Positions 8,815 to 19,617 of a stretch of DNA of 64,000 bases are shown here, piece after piece. The position numbers and the translations under genes were made by a program. The stretch spans positions 1 through 64,000 of the forward strand of contig NZ_AYYT01000008.1 of assembly GCF_001435955.1 (NCBI RefSeq), given 5' to 3'. A model generated the notes under the pieces. The model saw nothing but the letters and a program-made list of their open reading frames with translations. It did not search any database and had not been told where the DNA came from. This DNA is from Ligilactobacillus salivarius DSM 20555 = ATCC 11741 (GTDB lineage Bacteria > Bacillota > Bacilli > Lactobacillales > Lactobacillaceae). Every line of letters starts with the position of its first letter. Position 1 is the stretch's first letter.

Positions 8815-10122
8815 TTATCTTCTTTTTTCAAACTTAGATAATTGCCCTCTAAATTCGGCACGATATCTCCTAACGTCAGAGGCATCGCTCTTCACATAAG
8901 AATCTACCTTTTCATTATGTTCAACTTTATCTAAGCCAATCAATTCTTCTTCACTTGTAACTCTCATCTTAACTAATTTTTTGCAACAAACTACTAAAAT
9001 CGTAGATAAAATAATTACAAAAACAATTGTACAAATAGTTCCTAAAACTTGAATTAAAAACAAGTGCACCCCACCATATAATAATCCACTCTCAGAAATG
9101 TTTGAGTTTATTGCTTTATTCGCAAACACGCCTGTTAAAATCGAACCTAAAATTCCTGAAATTCCATGACATCCAAAGGCATCTAGCGGATCATCATATT
9201 TAAGTTTTGGCTTTATTTTTTCTACAAAAATAAAACTTACAATACTGCACAAAACTCCTATTATGATTGCTCCTAAAGTTGAAATATATGCTGCTGCAGG
9301 AGTTATCCCAACTAAACCACATAATGCTCCTGTACAAATCCCTACTAACGATGGTTTGGAATGAAATTTAAGATCCAATATCATCCACGCTATTAAGGAA
9401 GCACCAGTGGAAACCGTAGTTGTTAAGAAAGCTTGAATGGCCACTTTATCTATTCCTAAAGCTGAACCAACATTAAAACCATACCACCCTATCCAAAGTA
9501 TACTTGTTCCAAGTAATACCCAAGGTAAATTATAGTGTTCGCTGTTTTCAATATTATATTTAATTCTAGGTCCTAGAAATATAGATAGCACCAATGCAGT
9601 TATACCTGCATTAATATGTACAACTGTTCCACCAGCAAAATCCAGCATTCCAATTTTCCCTAATAAACCATCAGGACTCCAAACCATATGTACCATTGGA
9701 TAATATACAAAAATTGACCATAATGATACAAATAAGATCAAAAAGTTAAATCTCATCCTCCCAACAACAGCTCCAACAAAAAGTGCTGGGGTAATAATCG
9801 AAAACATCATTTGAAATACTAGATATGTACCATTATCAATACCTAAACTTTTAGAATACATTTTCGTTAATTCATATCTATTTAGAAAAAAACTATGTCC
9901 CCAACCAAATATTCCAAATACATCTTTTCCAAAGCAAATTACATAACCTATAGAAACAAAGAGAAGAATCGCTAAACCACTAATAACAAAAACCGAAAAC
10001 ATAGTATTAACGACATTCTTTTTAGAAACCAATCCTCCATAAAAAAATGCTAAACCAGGAGTCATAAAAAATACCAATATTGTCGAAATGAGAACAAAAG
10101 CAGTGTTTGCCTGATTAATCAT
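8815..10122 (-). CDS. amtB: Ammonium transporter (Amt/MEP/Rh family)
   Basis: A 435-residue membrane protein with about eleven transmembrane helices that conducts ammonium/ammonia. The pore histidines are visible in FAGGTVVHINAG and FGCHGISGILG, and the early NVVNTMF and TPGLAFFYGG motifs are typical. The start ATG has AGGAGGG 6 nt upstream. No PII (glnK) gene is adjacent, which is the usual neighbour in other bacteria. A consensus GlnR box overlaps its -10, so expression is probably repressed when nitrogen is plentiful. The C-terminal tail is charged and could still bind a PII protein encoded elsewhere. Confidence 0.95.
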   Translation of the reverse strand: MINQANTAFVLISTILVFFMTPGLAFFYGGLVSKKNVVNTMFSVFVISGLAILLFVSIGYVICFGKDVFGIFGWGHSFFLNRYELTKMYSKSLGIDNGTYLVFQMMFSIITPALFVGAVVGRMRFNFLILFVSLWSIFVYYPMVHMVWSPDGLLGKIGMLDFAGGTVVHINAGITALVLSIFLGPRIKYNIENSEHYNLPWVLLGTSILWIGWYGFNVGSALGIDKVAIQAFLTTTVSTGASLIAWMILDLKFHSKPSLVGICTGALCGLVGITPAAAYISTLGAIIIGVLCSIVSFIFVEKIKPKLKYDDPLDAFGCHGISGILGSILTGVFANKAINSNISESGLLYGGVHLFLIQVLGTICTIVFVIILSTILVVCCKKLVKMRVTSEEELIGLDKVEHNEKVDSYVKSDASDVRRYRAEFRGQLSKFEKRR

Positions 10123-10145
10123 AAAAAGCCCTCCTATACCTTTGA

Positions 10146-10181
10146 TGTCAAAAATTATAACATCAAAATAAGTAAAATCAA
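10146..10181 (-). promoter_or_regulatory. amtB promoter with GlnR box
   Basis: On the minus strand TTGATT (10176-10181), 16 bp, then TATAAT (10154-10159). TGTCA-N7-TAACA at 10146-10162 matches the GlnR/TnrA consensus TGTNA-N7-TNACA exactly and covers the -10. Confidence 0.75.
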
Positions 10182-10337
10182 CTTTATTTTTAGATATATG
10201 TAACTTTTTATGACATAAAACATTAAAATTATTCTATTCTTTTCCTTATTTTCTATTTAAGTAATTTAACTTTTAAAATTCATTTTTCCTAAGTATAATA
10301 TAAAGTAATAATTACTGATTAGAAATTAGGTGAGACT

Positions 10338-11207
10338 ATGGAAATTTCGGAAAAAGCCCCTGCCAAACTTAATCTAAGTCTTGATACCCCTTTCCGTCAT
10401 CAAGATGGTGAGCCCGAATGGCGTATGGTTATGACAGCAATCGACTTATCTGATTATGTTCACATTAAAACTATTCCTAACAGCAAAGAGATAACTGTAC
10501 AAACTAATACCGGCTTTTTACCTTGTGATCAACGAAATTTAGCTTACCAAGCAGCAAAGCTTCTGCAATCTAAATTGGACAAACCAGAAGGCGTGGAAAT
10601 AGAGATTGATAAACATATCCCTGTTTCTGCAGGTATGGGTGGTGGATCTGCCGATGCGGCTGCAGTTTTAAGAGGTTTAAATAAAATTTGGAATTTAAAT
10701 ATGTCACGTGAGGAGTTAGCAAAATTAGCTCTTACAATCGACTCTGATGTTCCATTTTGTGTATATAGCGAACCTGCCTTAGTAACTGGACGTGGTGAAA
10801 AAATCACTCCAATAGGTCCACTTCCACCAATGTGGTTAGTCATTGCTAAACCTCAAGCTAGTGTTTCAACTCCTACAATATTGCGACAAATTCATGAACA
10901 ACACTTAAATCATCAAGAAGTTCAAAATGTTGTGTCCGCAATTAAGCAACAAAATTTTGATAAAATGTGTCGCCATATGGGGAATGCATTGGAACCCATT
11001 ACCATGAAAAAGTGCCCTGACATTATTAAAATCAAAGACAAAATGTTACAATTTGGAGCTGATGCTGCTCAGATGAGTGGTTCTGGTCCAACTGTCTTTG
11101 GTATTTCTCAAAAAAAATCCCGTGCTACTCACATTTATAATAGTTTACGTGGTTTTTGTAAGGAAGTTTATCTTGTCAGAGCATTAGACTCGTTAACGAC
11201 AAAATAA
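10338..11207 (+). CDS. ispE: 4-diphosphocytidyl-2-C-methyl-D-erythritol kinase (IspE)
   Basis: A 289-residue GHMP kinase. The ATP loop PVSAGMGGGSADAAAV is near residues 95-110, and the N-terminal APAKLNLSLD and C-terminal MSGSGPTVFG motifs fit IspE, which phosphorylates CDP-methylerythritol in the MEP isoprenoid pathway. The mevalonate-pathway HMG-CoA reductase in this window (19.6 kb) makes a full MEP pathway unlikely; IspE is known as an orphan in lactobacilli. In relatives ispE commonly follows veg, but here it stands alone on the other strand, about 2.6 kb away. The start has an AGGTGA site 5 nt upstream. Confidence 0.9.
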   Translation: MEISEKAPAKLNLSLDTPFRHQDGEPEWRMVMTAIDLSDYVHIKTIPNSKEITVQTNTGFLPCDQRNLAYQAAKLLQSKLDKPEGVEIEIDKHIPVSAGMGGGSADAAAVLRGLNKIWNLNMSREELAKLALTIDSDVPFCVYSEPALVTGRGEKITPIGPLPPMWLVIAKPQASVSTPTILRQIHEQHLNHQEVQNVVSAIKQQNFDKMCRHMGNALEPITMKKCPDIIKIKDKMLQFGADAAQMSGSGPTVFGISQKKSRATHIYNSLRGFCKEVYLVRALDSLTTK

Positions 11208-11240
11208 ATAGGTTTGGCATCTTCGCCAAACCTATTTATT
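11203..11240. terminator. Bidirectional terminator between ispE and argR
   Basis: AATAAATAGGTTTGGC pairs with GCCAAACCTATTTATT around a 6-nt loop. It is shared by the convergent ispE and argR. Confidence 0.85.
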
Positions 11241-11245
11241 TGCTA

Positions 11246-11716
11246 TTATTTCAAGTCATCATCCATATGTTCATAGATCATTTTATAAACAATTTCTGCA
11301 TCTTCTTCATTTTTACTGAATACAACTACTGTATCATTTCCCGCCAAGGTTCCTGCAATCTCAGCTAACTCTAGGTCATCTAACTTCGCAGCTAAAATAT
11401 TTGCGTAACTTGAATTTACAGTTGTTCTAATTAAATTAATAAAGTTTATTCGTTGGATTCCTAATACATTATCATTAATTTCTTGAAATAGACGTTCGTA
11501 ATTTTTTTCTCCCTCTACCTTCATTTGCTTATAATATGTATTTCCATTTTGGTCACTTACTTTTACAATATTCAAAATTCTCATATCTCTTGAAATTGTA
11601 GCTTGTGTAACCTCAACTCCTTCAGCACGCAATAATTGTTGCAATTGCTCTTGAGTTGTTATCTTATTATCAGCAAAAAGTTGCTCCATTAATTCTCTTC
11701 TAGCTATTCTATTCAC
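11246..11716 (-). CDS. argR: Arginine repressor ArgR
   Basis: A 156-residue arginine-sensing regulator. The N-terminal winged helix-turn-helix contains VTQATISRDMRIL (about residues 36-48), and the C-terminal hexamerisation and arginine-binding part contains GTLAGNDTVVVF. The start is a GTG (MNRIARREL). It lies 44 nt after an aminotransferase gene on the same strand. The likely targets include argG-argH at 6.1 kb, where AT-rich inverted repeats precede the promoter. Lactobacilli may carry two ArgR-type proteins that act together; only one is in this window. Confidence 0.93.
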   Translation of the reverse strand: MNRIARRELMEQLFADNKITTQEQLQQLLRAEGVEVTQATISRDMRILNIVKVSDQNGNTYYKQMKVEGEKNYERLFQEINDNVLGIQRINFINLIRTTVNSSYANILAAKLDDLELAEIAGTLAGNDTVVVFSKNEEDAEIVYKMIYEHMDDDLK

Positions 11717-11759
11717 TTTGACACCACTTTCCTTCCTGCAAATTAAGTGTTAGTAATTA

Positions 11760-12878
11760 TTAGTCAAATTTTCTCAAATATTCTGATAACTTCTCTAAAC
11801 CTTGTTGTAGAATCTTAGGATTACAACAGTATCCTAATCTTGCATGTTGTGGTCTATCAAATGCAGTTCCCGGAACTAACAAAACACCTTTTTCTCTCAA
11901 CAAATCTTCACAAAATGAATAATCATCTTGGGGAATATCTAGCTTTATAAATGATGTAGAAACTGAATGTGGTGTGCACCAACTTACTCGAGGCTCTGTT
12001 TTTAACCAATTTTCTACTATTTCTAAGTTATTCTTGACGATTTCTTCATTCCTTTGCAGAATTTTATCCCTATTTCTCAGTGCATGGACTGCCAAAACAT
12101 CATTTAATACACCACCACAAATAACTATGTAATCACGGAACTTTCTAAATATATCCGCTACTTCTTTATTTGATGCTGTCCAACCTATTCTTAATCCAGG
12201 TAAAGAAAATGTCTTTGATAAAGAGTTTGTAGCAATCCCCTTATCATACATATCAACTATCGAAGTAAATTTTCTATCTTTGTCTAAAGGCATGTATACT
12301 TCATCAACTAATATATACGCATCTACTTCTTTAGCAATTTTTACAACTTCTTCCATAAAATCAGTGTCAAACACTGTTCCAGTCGGATTATTGGCATTGT
12401 TTAAGCAGATTAATTTAGTTTTAGGAGTTACCAATTCCTTCAATTCATCTATTTTAAAACTCCAGTCTTGTTTCTCATCCAAGTTCAACAATTTCACCTT
12501 AGCTCCTAAAGAGCGAGGAATATCATATAATTGTTGATATGAAGGAATCATCGAAATCACTTCATCCCCAGCTTCAACTAAAGCATATATTGCTAACATG
12601 TTAGCACCAGTTGCACCATTAGTCTGCAAAATATTATCGGCGGGCATATTTTGATATAGTTCTGCTACTAATTCTTTAAATTCAGGTGATCCTTCAATCC
12701 AACCATAATTTAATTTATCAGTACTATGTTGAGCAAAAAAATCCTCCACCTTTGTACCATCTAAACCAATTAATTCTTCTAATGTTAAAGAATCAATTGA
12801 ACTTTGAGATATATCATATTTAGCACTTTTTTCCCACTTATTTAACCAGGCTTCTACACCAAATTCAGGAAGGTTCAT
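11760..12878 (-). CDS. PLP-dependent aminotransferase, class I/II, substrate unknown
   Basis: A 372-residue fold-type I aminotransferase. The PLP lysine is in NSLSKTFSLPGLRIGW (about residue 220), with NNANNPTG and VDEVY before it. It is more like the small aminotransferases related to capreomycidine synthase than like the aminotransferase at 4.4 kb. Position directly upstream of argR hints at a role in arginine or ornithine metabolism, but no residue in view proves it. It follows the DUF915-type hydrolase by 12 nt, so the three genes may share a transcript. Confidence 0.85.
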   Translation of the reverse strand: MNLPEFGVEAWLNKWEKSAKYDISQSSIDSLTLEELIGLDGTKVEDFFAQHSTDKLNYGWIEGSPEFKELVAELYQNMPADNILQTNGATGANMLAIYALVEAGDEVISMIPSYQQLYDIPRSLGAKVKLLNLDEKQDWSFKIDELKELVTPKTKLICLNNANNPTGTVFDTDFMEEVVKIAKEVDAYILVDEVYMPLDKDRKFTSIVDMYDKGIATNSLSKTFSLPGLRIGWTASNKEVADIFRKFRDYIVICGGVLNDVLAVHALRNRDKILQRNEEIVKNNLEIVENWLKTEPRVSWCTPHSVSTSFIKLDIPQDDYSFCEDLLREKGVLLVPGTAFDRPQHARLGYCCNPKILQQGLEKLSEYLRKFD

Positions 12879-12890
12879 CTTACATCCCCC

Positions 12891-13739
12891 TTATTTTTCT
12901 TTTTCCCACAATATTTGTTCTATTTCCTTTAAAACTTTCTCATCGCTATGCAAACCTGAATGACTTGTATCTTCAAAAGTCATCTGGCTATAATAGGCCC
13001 ATTTAGGATTTACTATTTTCTGAAGAAATTCTGATTGTACATGTGGTACCGAACCATCAGTATTCTCATTTTTTATCTCACCTAGGAAATTATAGAACTT
13101 TATCTTCGCTCTAAGTCTCAAATACTTAGTTTGCGCTACTAATTTTTGATAATTTCCATCAGTTGAGTGAATTTTCTTAGCTTTTTTATAACTAATATCA
13201 TCAAAGCTCTCCTCTACTGGAACACCTAATAATATTACTCGAGAAAACTTTATTTCTTTTTGAAGTTTACTAGATCCAGCTAAGGCATGCAACCAAGCAC
13301 TACCACCCCAAGAATGGGCTATTACATTCATTTTATTTATATGATATTTATCATGTAAAATTAGCATTACATTAGTTAACCATTTTGTTTGTGGTCGGTA
13401 ACTAGCAGTATAATTCCAATCAAACAAAACTTGTATCATCGTATTTTTCTTATTTTTTACAGTTCCATGTACTTTTACTTTTCCTGTTGGGCTAACATGA
13501 ATTGTCATTGTTTTTTGTGCAACATTTTCATCTTGATATGTATCTATCATACGATTATATGTCCACTTATTTCCTGCCCAACCTGGAATCAATAAAGTTG
13601 GTGTATCACTATAATTTATATCATTGAGTAACTTATCTTCTCTCAATGGTTTGTTTTTACTAGGTAATAGACTTGTAATTTGAAATCCTACTAATACAAG
13701 TAAAATAATCAATACTATCTTTAAAATTATTTTTTTCAC
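12891..13739 (-). CDS. DUF915-type alpha/beta hydrolase, secreted or membrane-anchored
   Basis: A 282-residue protein with an uncleaved-looking N-terminal hydrophobic segment (about residues 3-24), then an alpha/beta-hydrolase domain. The oxyanion region LIPGWAGN, the nucleophile elbow NVIAHSWGGSAW (Ser near 144) and the C-terminal histidine in DTSHSGLHSD are visible. This is the layout of the DUF915 family of cell-surface hydrolases common in lactobacilli. The substrate is not known. It is the first gene of a likely three-gene run with the aminotransferase and argR. The start ATG lies 3 nt after a GGTGATGGGGTG purine-rich stretch. Confidence 0.85.
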   Translation of the reverse strand: MKKIILKIVLIILLVLVGFQITSLLPSKNKPLREDKLLNDINYSDTPTLLIPGWAGNKWTYNRMIDTYQDENVAQKTMTIHVSPTGKVKVHGTVKNKKNTMIQVLFDWNYTASYRPQTKWLTNVMLILHDKYHINKMNVIAHSWGGSAWLHALAGSSKLQKEIKFSRVILLGVPVEESFDDISYKKAKKIHSTDGNYQKLVAQTKYLRLRAKIKFYNFLGEIKNENTDGSVPHVQSEFLQKIVNPKWAYYSQMTFEDTSHSGLHSDEKVLKEIEQILWEKEK

Positions 13740-13764
13740 ACCCCATCACCCGCATTTGTTCTGT

Positions 13765-13791
13765 AAAAAAGGCTGGGATAAAATCCCAACC
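13765..13791 (-). terminator. Terminator downstream of veg
   Basis: On the minus strand GGTTGGGAT and ATCCCAGCC pair (9 bp, 3-nt loop), followed by six T. Confidence 0.85.
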
Positions 13792-13834
13792 CTATTATTT
13801 ATCAATATTCTCTATCTCTTTTTTGGATGTCATC

Positions 13835-14068
13835 TTAACCAAAATTCAACTCAATGTTCTTAGTCAAAATATCGGTATAACTATAAGATACTCTTTCAAC
13901 TGCATTTTCATCATGATTTAACTCGATTATAAAAACCGAAGGAAAAGTTTCACGCAAGACACCATGTTTAGTTTTTGACTTCTTACGTCCAAGTCGTGAG
14001 GTTATAGTTAGTGGTTCACCAATTTTGCCATCCAACTTAGCCTTAATGCTTGTTATTGTAATTGGCAT
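13835..14068 (-). CDS. veg: Veg family protein
   Basis: A 77-residue protein of the Veg family (DUF1021), a small beta-rich protein conserved in Firmicutes and linked in Bacillus to biofilm formation and spore outgrowth; its biochemical role is unsettled. The core HGVLRETFPSVFIIEL is well conserved. The start is the ATG at 14068, with AAAGAGGTGG 5 nt upstream; the frame is open further up without another ribosome site. It follows ksgA by 87 nt, the usual order in lactobacilli, but ispE, which often follows, is absent here. Confidence 0.93.
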   Translation of the reverse strand: MPITITSIKAKLDGKIGEPLTITSRLGRKKSKTKHGVLRETFPSVFIIELNHDENAVERVSYSYTDILTKNIELNFG

Positions 14069-14155
14069 ATGTCCACCTCTTTGAAAGATAGTATACCATA
14101 GCCAATCAAAATAATCAATTTTATCACATTTTAGTTTTAGACTCAAGCTATTATT

Positions 14156-15046
14156 TTAATTAATCCCCATTTTTTCTAGAGCATCTGATAAATTTATAAA
14201 GTCAGCTACTGTTAATTTTTCAGCTCTTATAGATTGCTTAATATCTGCAACTTCCAAAGCTTGTAACATTTTTTCTTTAGTTTCAGAATCTTTTCCGTAA
14301 AGGCTTTGAAGATTATTCCATAAGCTCTTTCTTCTATGCATAAAGCTACCCTTAACTAATTTCTTAAAATGTTTTTCATCCTGTGGTTCTTTAGGCTTAA
14401 CTTTCTTTTTATTCAAAACAATAATTGCAGAATCCACATTGGGTTGTGGTACAAAGACTGTCTTAGGAACAATAAATGCAATTTCTGAATCCATTTCATA
14501 TTGAACCGCAACAGATAAAGAACCATATGCCTTTGTCCCAGGATTTGCAGCTAATCTTTCAGCTACTTCTTTTTGCATCATTACTACAATTGTTTCAAAT
14601 TCAATTCCTGAATCTAATAAGTGCATCAAAATAGGTGTAGTAATGTAATATGGCAAATTAGCGACTAATTTCAACTTATGACCAGGTTCAAAATGTTCAG
14701 CTATCAAAGCCTCCAAGTCTGCTTTTAAAATATCTTGATGGATTACTTCAACATTTTCATATGGCGATAAAGTATCTGCCAAAACTGGTAGTAATCTATC
14801 ATCAATTTCCAATGCCATAACTTTGTTAGCTCTTTTTGCTAATTGCTCTGTTAAAGCCCCAATTCCTGGTCCAATTTCAATTACATTATCTTCCTCACTG
14901 ACTTCTGCTGCAGCTACAATATTTTTTAAAATATTAATATCTGTTAGAAAGTTCTGACCTAAACTCTTTTTAAACGTCAATCCATATGTTTCCATAATTG
15001 CTCTTGTACGTGTTGGATTAGCAATTTCAGGTAATTCGTTTGCCAT
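14156..15046 (-). CDS. rsmA: 16S rRNA dimethyladenosine methyltransferase (RsmA/KsgA)
   Basis: Dimethylates two adjacent adenines near the 3' end of 16S rRNA with S-adenosylmethionine, a late step of small-subunit assembly. SAM motif I VIEIGPGIGALTEQL is at about residues 56-70, GQNFLTD near 33, and the catalytic NLPYYITTPI near 128. Length 296 is typical. It lies 11 nt after rnmV in the metG-tatD-rnmV-ksgA-veg block, a conserved grouping of RNA and translation genes. Confidence 0.97.
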   Translation of the reverse strand: MANELPEIANPTRTRAIMETYGLTFKKSLGQNFLTDINILKNIVAAAEVSEEDNVIEIGPGIGALTEQLAKRANKVMALEIDDRLLPVLADTLSPYENVEVIHQDILKADLEALIAEHFEPGHKLKLVANLPYYITTPILMHLLDSGIEFETIVVMMQKEVAERLAANPGTKAYGSLSVAVQYEMDSEIAFIVPKTVFVPQPNVDSAIIVLNKKKVKPKEPQDEKHFKKLVKGSFMHRRKSLWNNLQSLYGKDSETKEKMLQALEVADIKQSIRAEKLTVADFINLSDALEKMGIN

Positions 15047-15057
15047 TATTTCACCTC

Positions 15058-15633
15058 TTAATAGTTATCTTCATTCTTTATATATTCTAGTGCTTTTTTA
15101 AACTCATCTGGTGTTATTTGGAATAATTTCAAGCGCTTATACAATTGTTTCCCATTTGTATAGCCTATTCTTAAATATTCACCTAATCTTCTGCGATATT
15201 CTTTAGCTTGTGGTCCAGATGTTAATCCCGCTACTGCTAAATCTTCCCTTGAGATTAGTGGTTCTCCATCAGGTACTTCTGTATATAGATGGGCAAGCGC
15301 CTCTCTTATCGCTTCAGGACTAGCATGTTCTACACCTAAACTACCTTTATGACTAGGAGCTGCATCATGCTTTGTCAAAAATGCATGTTTTACTCCTGGT
15401 ACAGCTTCTGTAATTATCTTACGTATCTTTTCTCCAGAAAAATCAGGATCTGTAAAAACAATTACTCCACGTTTATCATATAAATCTTCAATTTGATCTA
15501 AAGTTTCGTCACTTATTGCCGATCCTCTTGTTTCTAAAGTATCAGCATTAACTGCCATTTGAATTCGTTTTGTATCATCTTTTCCTTCAACAACAATTAC
15601 TTCTTTTATCTTCATTTTGTCGTTCTCATTCAT
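15058..15633 (-). CDS. rnmV: Ribonuclease M5
   Basis: A 191-residue nuclease that matures the ends of 5S rRNA precursor. The TOPRIM domain is visible: EVIVVEGKDD near residues 11-20 (metal-binding Glu) and FTDPDFSGEKI near 60-70 (DxD). The start overlaps the end of tatD by 8 nt, showing translational coupling. A downstream ATG at 15615 could also serve as start because the ribosome site is weak. Confidence 0.95.
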   Translation of the reverse strand: MNENDKMKIKEVIVVEGKDDTKRIQMAVNADTLETRGSAISDETLDQIEDLYDKRGVIVFTDPDFSGEKIRKIITEAVPGVKHAFLTKHDAAPSHKGSLGVEHASPEAIREALAHLYTEVPDGEPLISREDLAVAGLTSGPQAKEYRRRLGEYLRIGYTNGKQLYKRLKLFQITPDEFKKALEYIKNEDNY

Positions 15634-16396
15634 TAATCTTTAAAACTCTTTCTGTATTTTTTCTTGTTATTTCAGCTAATTCTTCACTTGAAATTTCTCT
15701 TTTTTCTGCAATAAATTCAAGTGTATATCTTGTCATCGCTGGTTCATTCATTCTATTTCTATATGGCATTGGAGTTAAGTAAGGTGCATCAGTTTCAACT
15801 AACATATGCTCCAATGGTGTCATCATCATTGATTCTTGAACTCCCTTAGCACTCTTGAAAGTTACTACTCCACTATATGACAATTCCATACCTAAGTCCA
15901 AGAATTTCTCAGCCCAAGTGGTATCACCATTAAAACTGTGCATAATTCCGCCATTTTTTTGAATATTCATATTCTTTAAAATTGCATAACAATCTTCAAA
16001 TGCATCGCGATTATGCACACTTATTGGTAATTTAAGCTCTTGGGCCAAAGCTATTTGCTTTTCAAATACTTCATGTTGTACTTTTTTAGGGGAATCATGG
16101 TAATAATCCAAACCTATTTCTCCCACAGCAACAAACTTTTCTAATTCCAAATATTTTCTTAATTCTTGTTCATACTCTGCATTGTAATTTAATGCATCTT
16201 CAGGATGACATCCTACTGCACCATAAATATGAGGATATTCTTGAATAATTTCTTGTAATTTTTTTCTACTATCGTCATCATATCCAATAACCAACATTTT
16301 AGTGACATCAAGTGCCTTGGCTCTTTCTATTACGTCAGGAATATCATTATCAAATTCATGTGAATTAATATGTGTATGCGAATCAAATATTTCCAC
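15626..16396 (-). CDS. tatD: TatD family metal-dependent hydrolase
   Basis: A 256-residue TIM-barrel hydrolase, probably a 3'-5' exonuclease as in other TatD proteins. The metal ligands appear in DSHTHINS at the N-terminus, the glutamate in VGEIGLDYY, histidines in SVHNRD and IMHSFNG, and the aspartate in VETDAPYL. It is placed between metG and rnmV as in most Firmicutes, and its last 8 nt overlap rnmV. Confidence 0.95.
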   Translation of the reverse strand: MEIFDSHTHINSHEFDNDIPDVIERAKALDVTKMLVIGYDDDSRKKLQEIIQEYPHIYGAVGCHPEDALNYNAEYEQELRKYLELEKFVAVGEIGLDYYHDSPKKVQHEVFEKQIALAQELKLPISVHNRDAFEDCYAILKNMNIQKNGGIMHSFNGDTTWAEKFLDLGMELSYSGVVTFKSAKGVQESMMMTPLEHMLVETDAPYLTPMPYRNRMNEPAMTRYTLEFIAEKREISSEELAEITRKNTERVLKINE

Positions 16397-16480
16397 TTTA
16401 AATTCCTCTCATAGTCTTCTATTTTACTTCTACAATCTTAACACACTTTTTTATTTACTAGCATTATTTTCAGCAGACAA

Positions 16481-16520
16481 AAAAACACTAACTTGTAAAT
16501 TAAATTACAAATTAGTGTTT
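16481..16520 (-). terminator. Terminator downstream of metG
   Basis: AAACACTAA-TTGTAA pairs with TTACAA-TTAGTGTTT. On the minus strand the hairpin is followed by a T-rich run. Confidence 0.7.
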
Positions 16521-16529
16521 CTTGAATCA

Positions 16530-18587
<2,058 letters not shown>

Positions 18588-18660
18588 TCAATTAGATCTA
18601 AAAATATTTGCTAGATTTAGTATAGCATATAAACCCTTGATTTTAGTTAGTTAATCTTAA

Positions 18661-19617
18661 TTAACGCTTTAAATATTCAATCCCAATTGAATCTAAGAAG
18701 TCTGTTACTTTCATATTATAATATTCAACAAATTTCTTAGCGGAATCTTTGCCTGGATCAGCCAAGACAAATGAATTTTGCCCATCATTTTTCCATTGAC
18801 CAACGTAAGCTGACTTAAATGTTAAATTATCATCTAATGGAGAATGAACAATATTAAATAATTGGCGAACTTGCAATCTCATTTGTCTTTCACTTAAAAC
18901 AACTGATAAAGTGGCAAATTCTGTCATATTCATTGGTACCATTCCCAATTTACTCAATTCATCATCAAAAGCTTTAAATAACTTAACAACTGTTCTTCGA
19001 ATTGCAAAAGCAGAATCCAAACTTCTTTCAATTAAAATTTCGTATAATCTTTGCGCAGCTTCGAATGAAATTGGATAAAGTTCCATTAATTTATCCTTAA
19101 CAGAGTCTTGCTCATCTTTAAAGAATAATAAGGTATCAAGTAAGGTTAAAATTCTTAAAACCATCCACTGATCACGTTCTCCTTGTTCTGGTTTTAAAAC
19201 TGAAAGAACACCTTTAAAATATAATTCTTTAATTTCATCTGTCATCATTCCAAGTTCTGCTTGTTCACGATAGACATAGTCATGCATTACAATATCGTAC
19301 AATTCCAATCCTGTTGCCATGAACTTAGTATCTAAGTCTTTCTTTTTAGTTGTTAAATTAAATGAAATTTGTGGTGCTCCATTAAACATGTGTAAAAAGT
19401 GAAGTAATTCATGGGCTACAGTATAGTCAGGACGTGTCATATCATATATATCAATCATCAACTGTCCACCACGTAAATATTGTTGAGCCTGGTCATGGCG
19501 AACATATCCTAATTTAGAATCTTTTTTTACATTAATTCCTACACCTTCAGGAAAAATTGCCTCAACTTTCTTCATTAAACTTTTAGTAGCTTTACTGAAG
19601 TTAATTTCTTCTGTCAT
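18661..19617 (-). CDS. Uncharacterised zincin-like protein (HELLH motif), coupled to mvaA
   Basis: A 318-residue soluble protein of unknown function. It contains AHELLHFLHMF near residues 83-93, an HExxH zinc-metallopeptidase signature, and a conserved YRRE-like helix region (DYVYREQAELG). The rest is mostly helical with no second recognisable domain and no signal peptide. Proteins beside mvaA in lactobacilli are sometimes labelled IpaB/EvcA family; I could not verify that here. Its ATG overlaps the mvaA stop codon (TAATG), so the two are translated together. Peptidase activity is inference from the motif alone. Confidence 0.75.
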   Translation of the reverse strand: MTEEINFSKATKSLMKKVEAIFPEGVGINVKKDSKLGYVRHDQAQQYLRGGQLMIDIYDMTRPDYTVAHELLHFLHMFNGAPQISFNLTTKKKDLDTKFMATGLELYDIVMHDYVYREQAELGMMTDEIKELYFKGVLSVLKPEQGERDQWMVLRILTLLDTLLFFKDEQDSVKDKLMELYPISFEAAQRLYEILIERSLDSAFAIRRTVVKLFKAFDDELSKLGMVPMNMTEFATLSVVLSERQMRLQVRQLFNIVHSPLDDNLTFKSAYVGQWKNDGQNSFVLADPGKDSAKKFVEYYNMKVTDFLDSIGIEYLKR

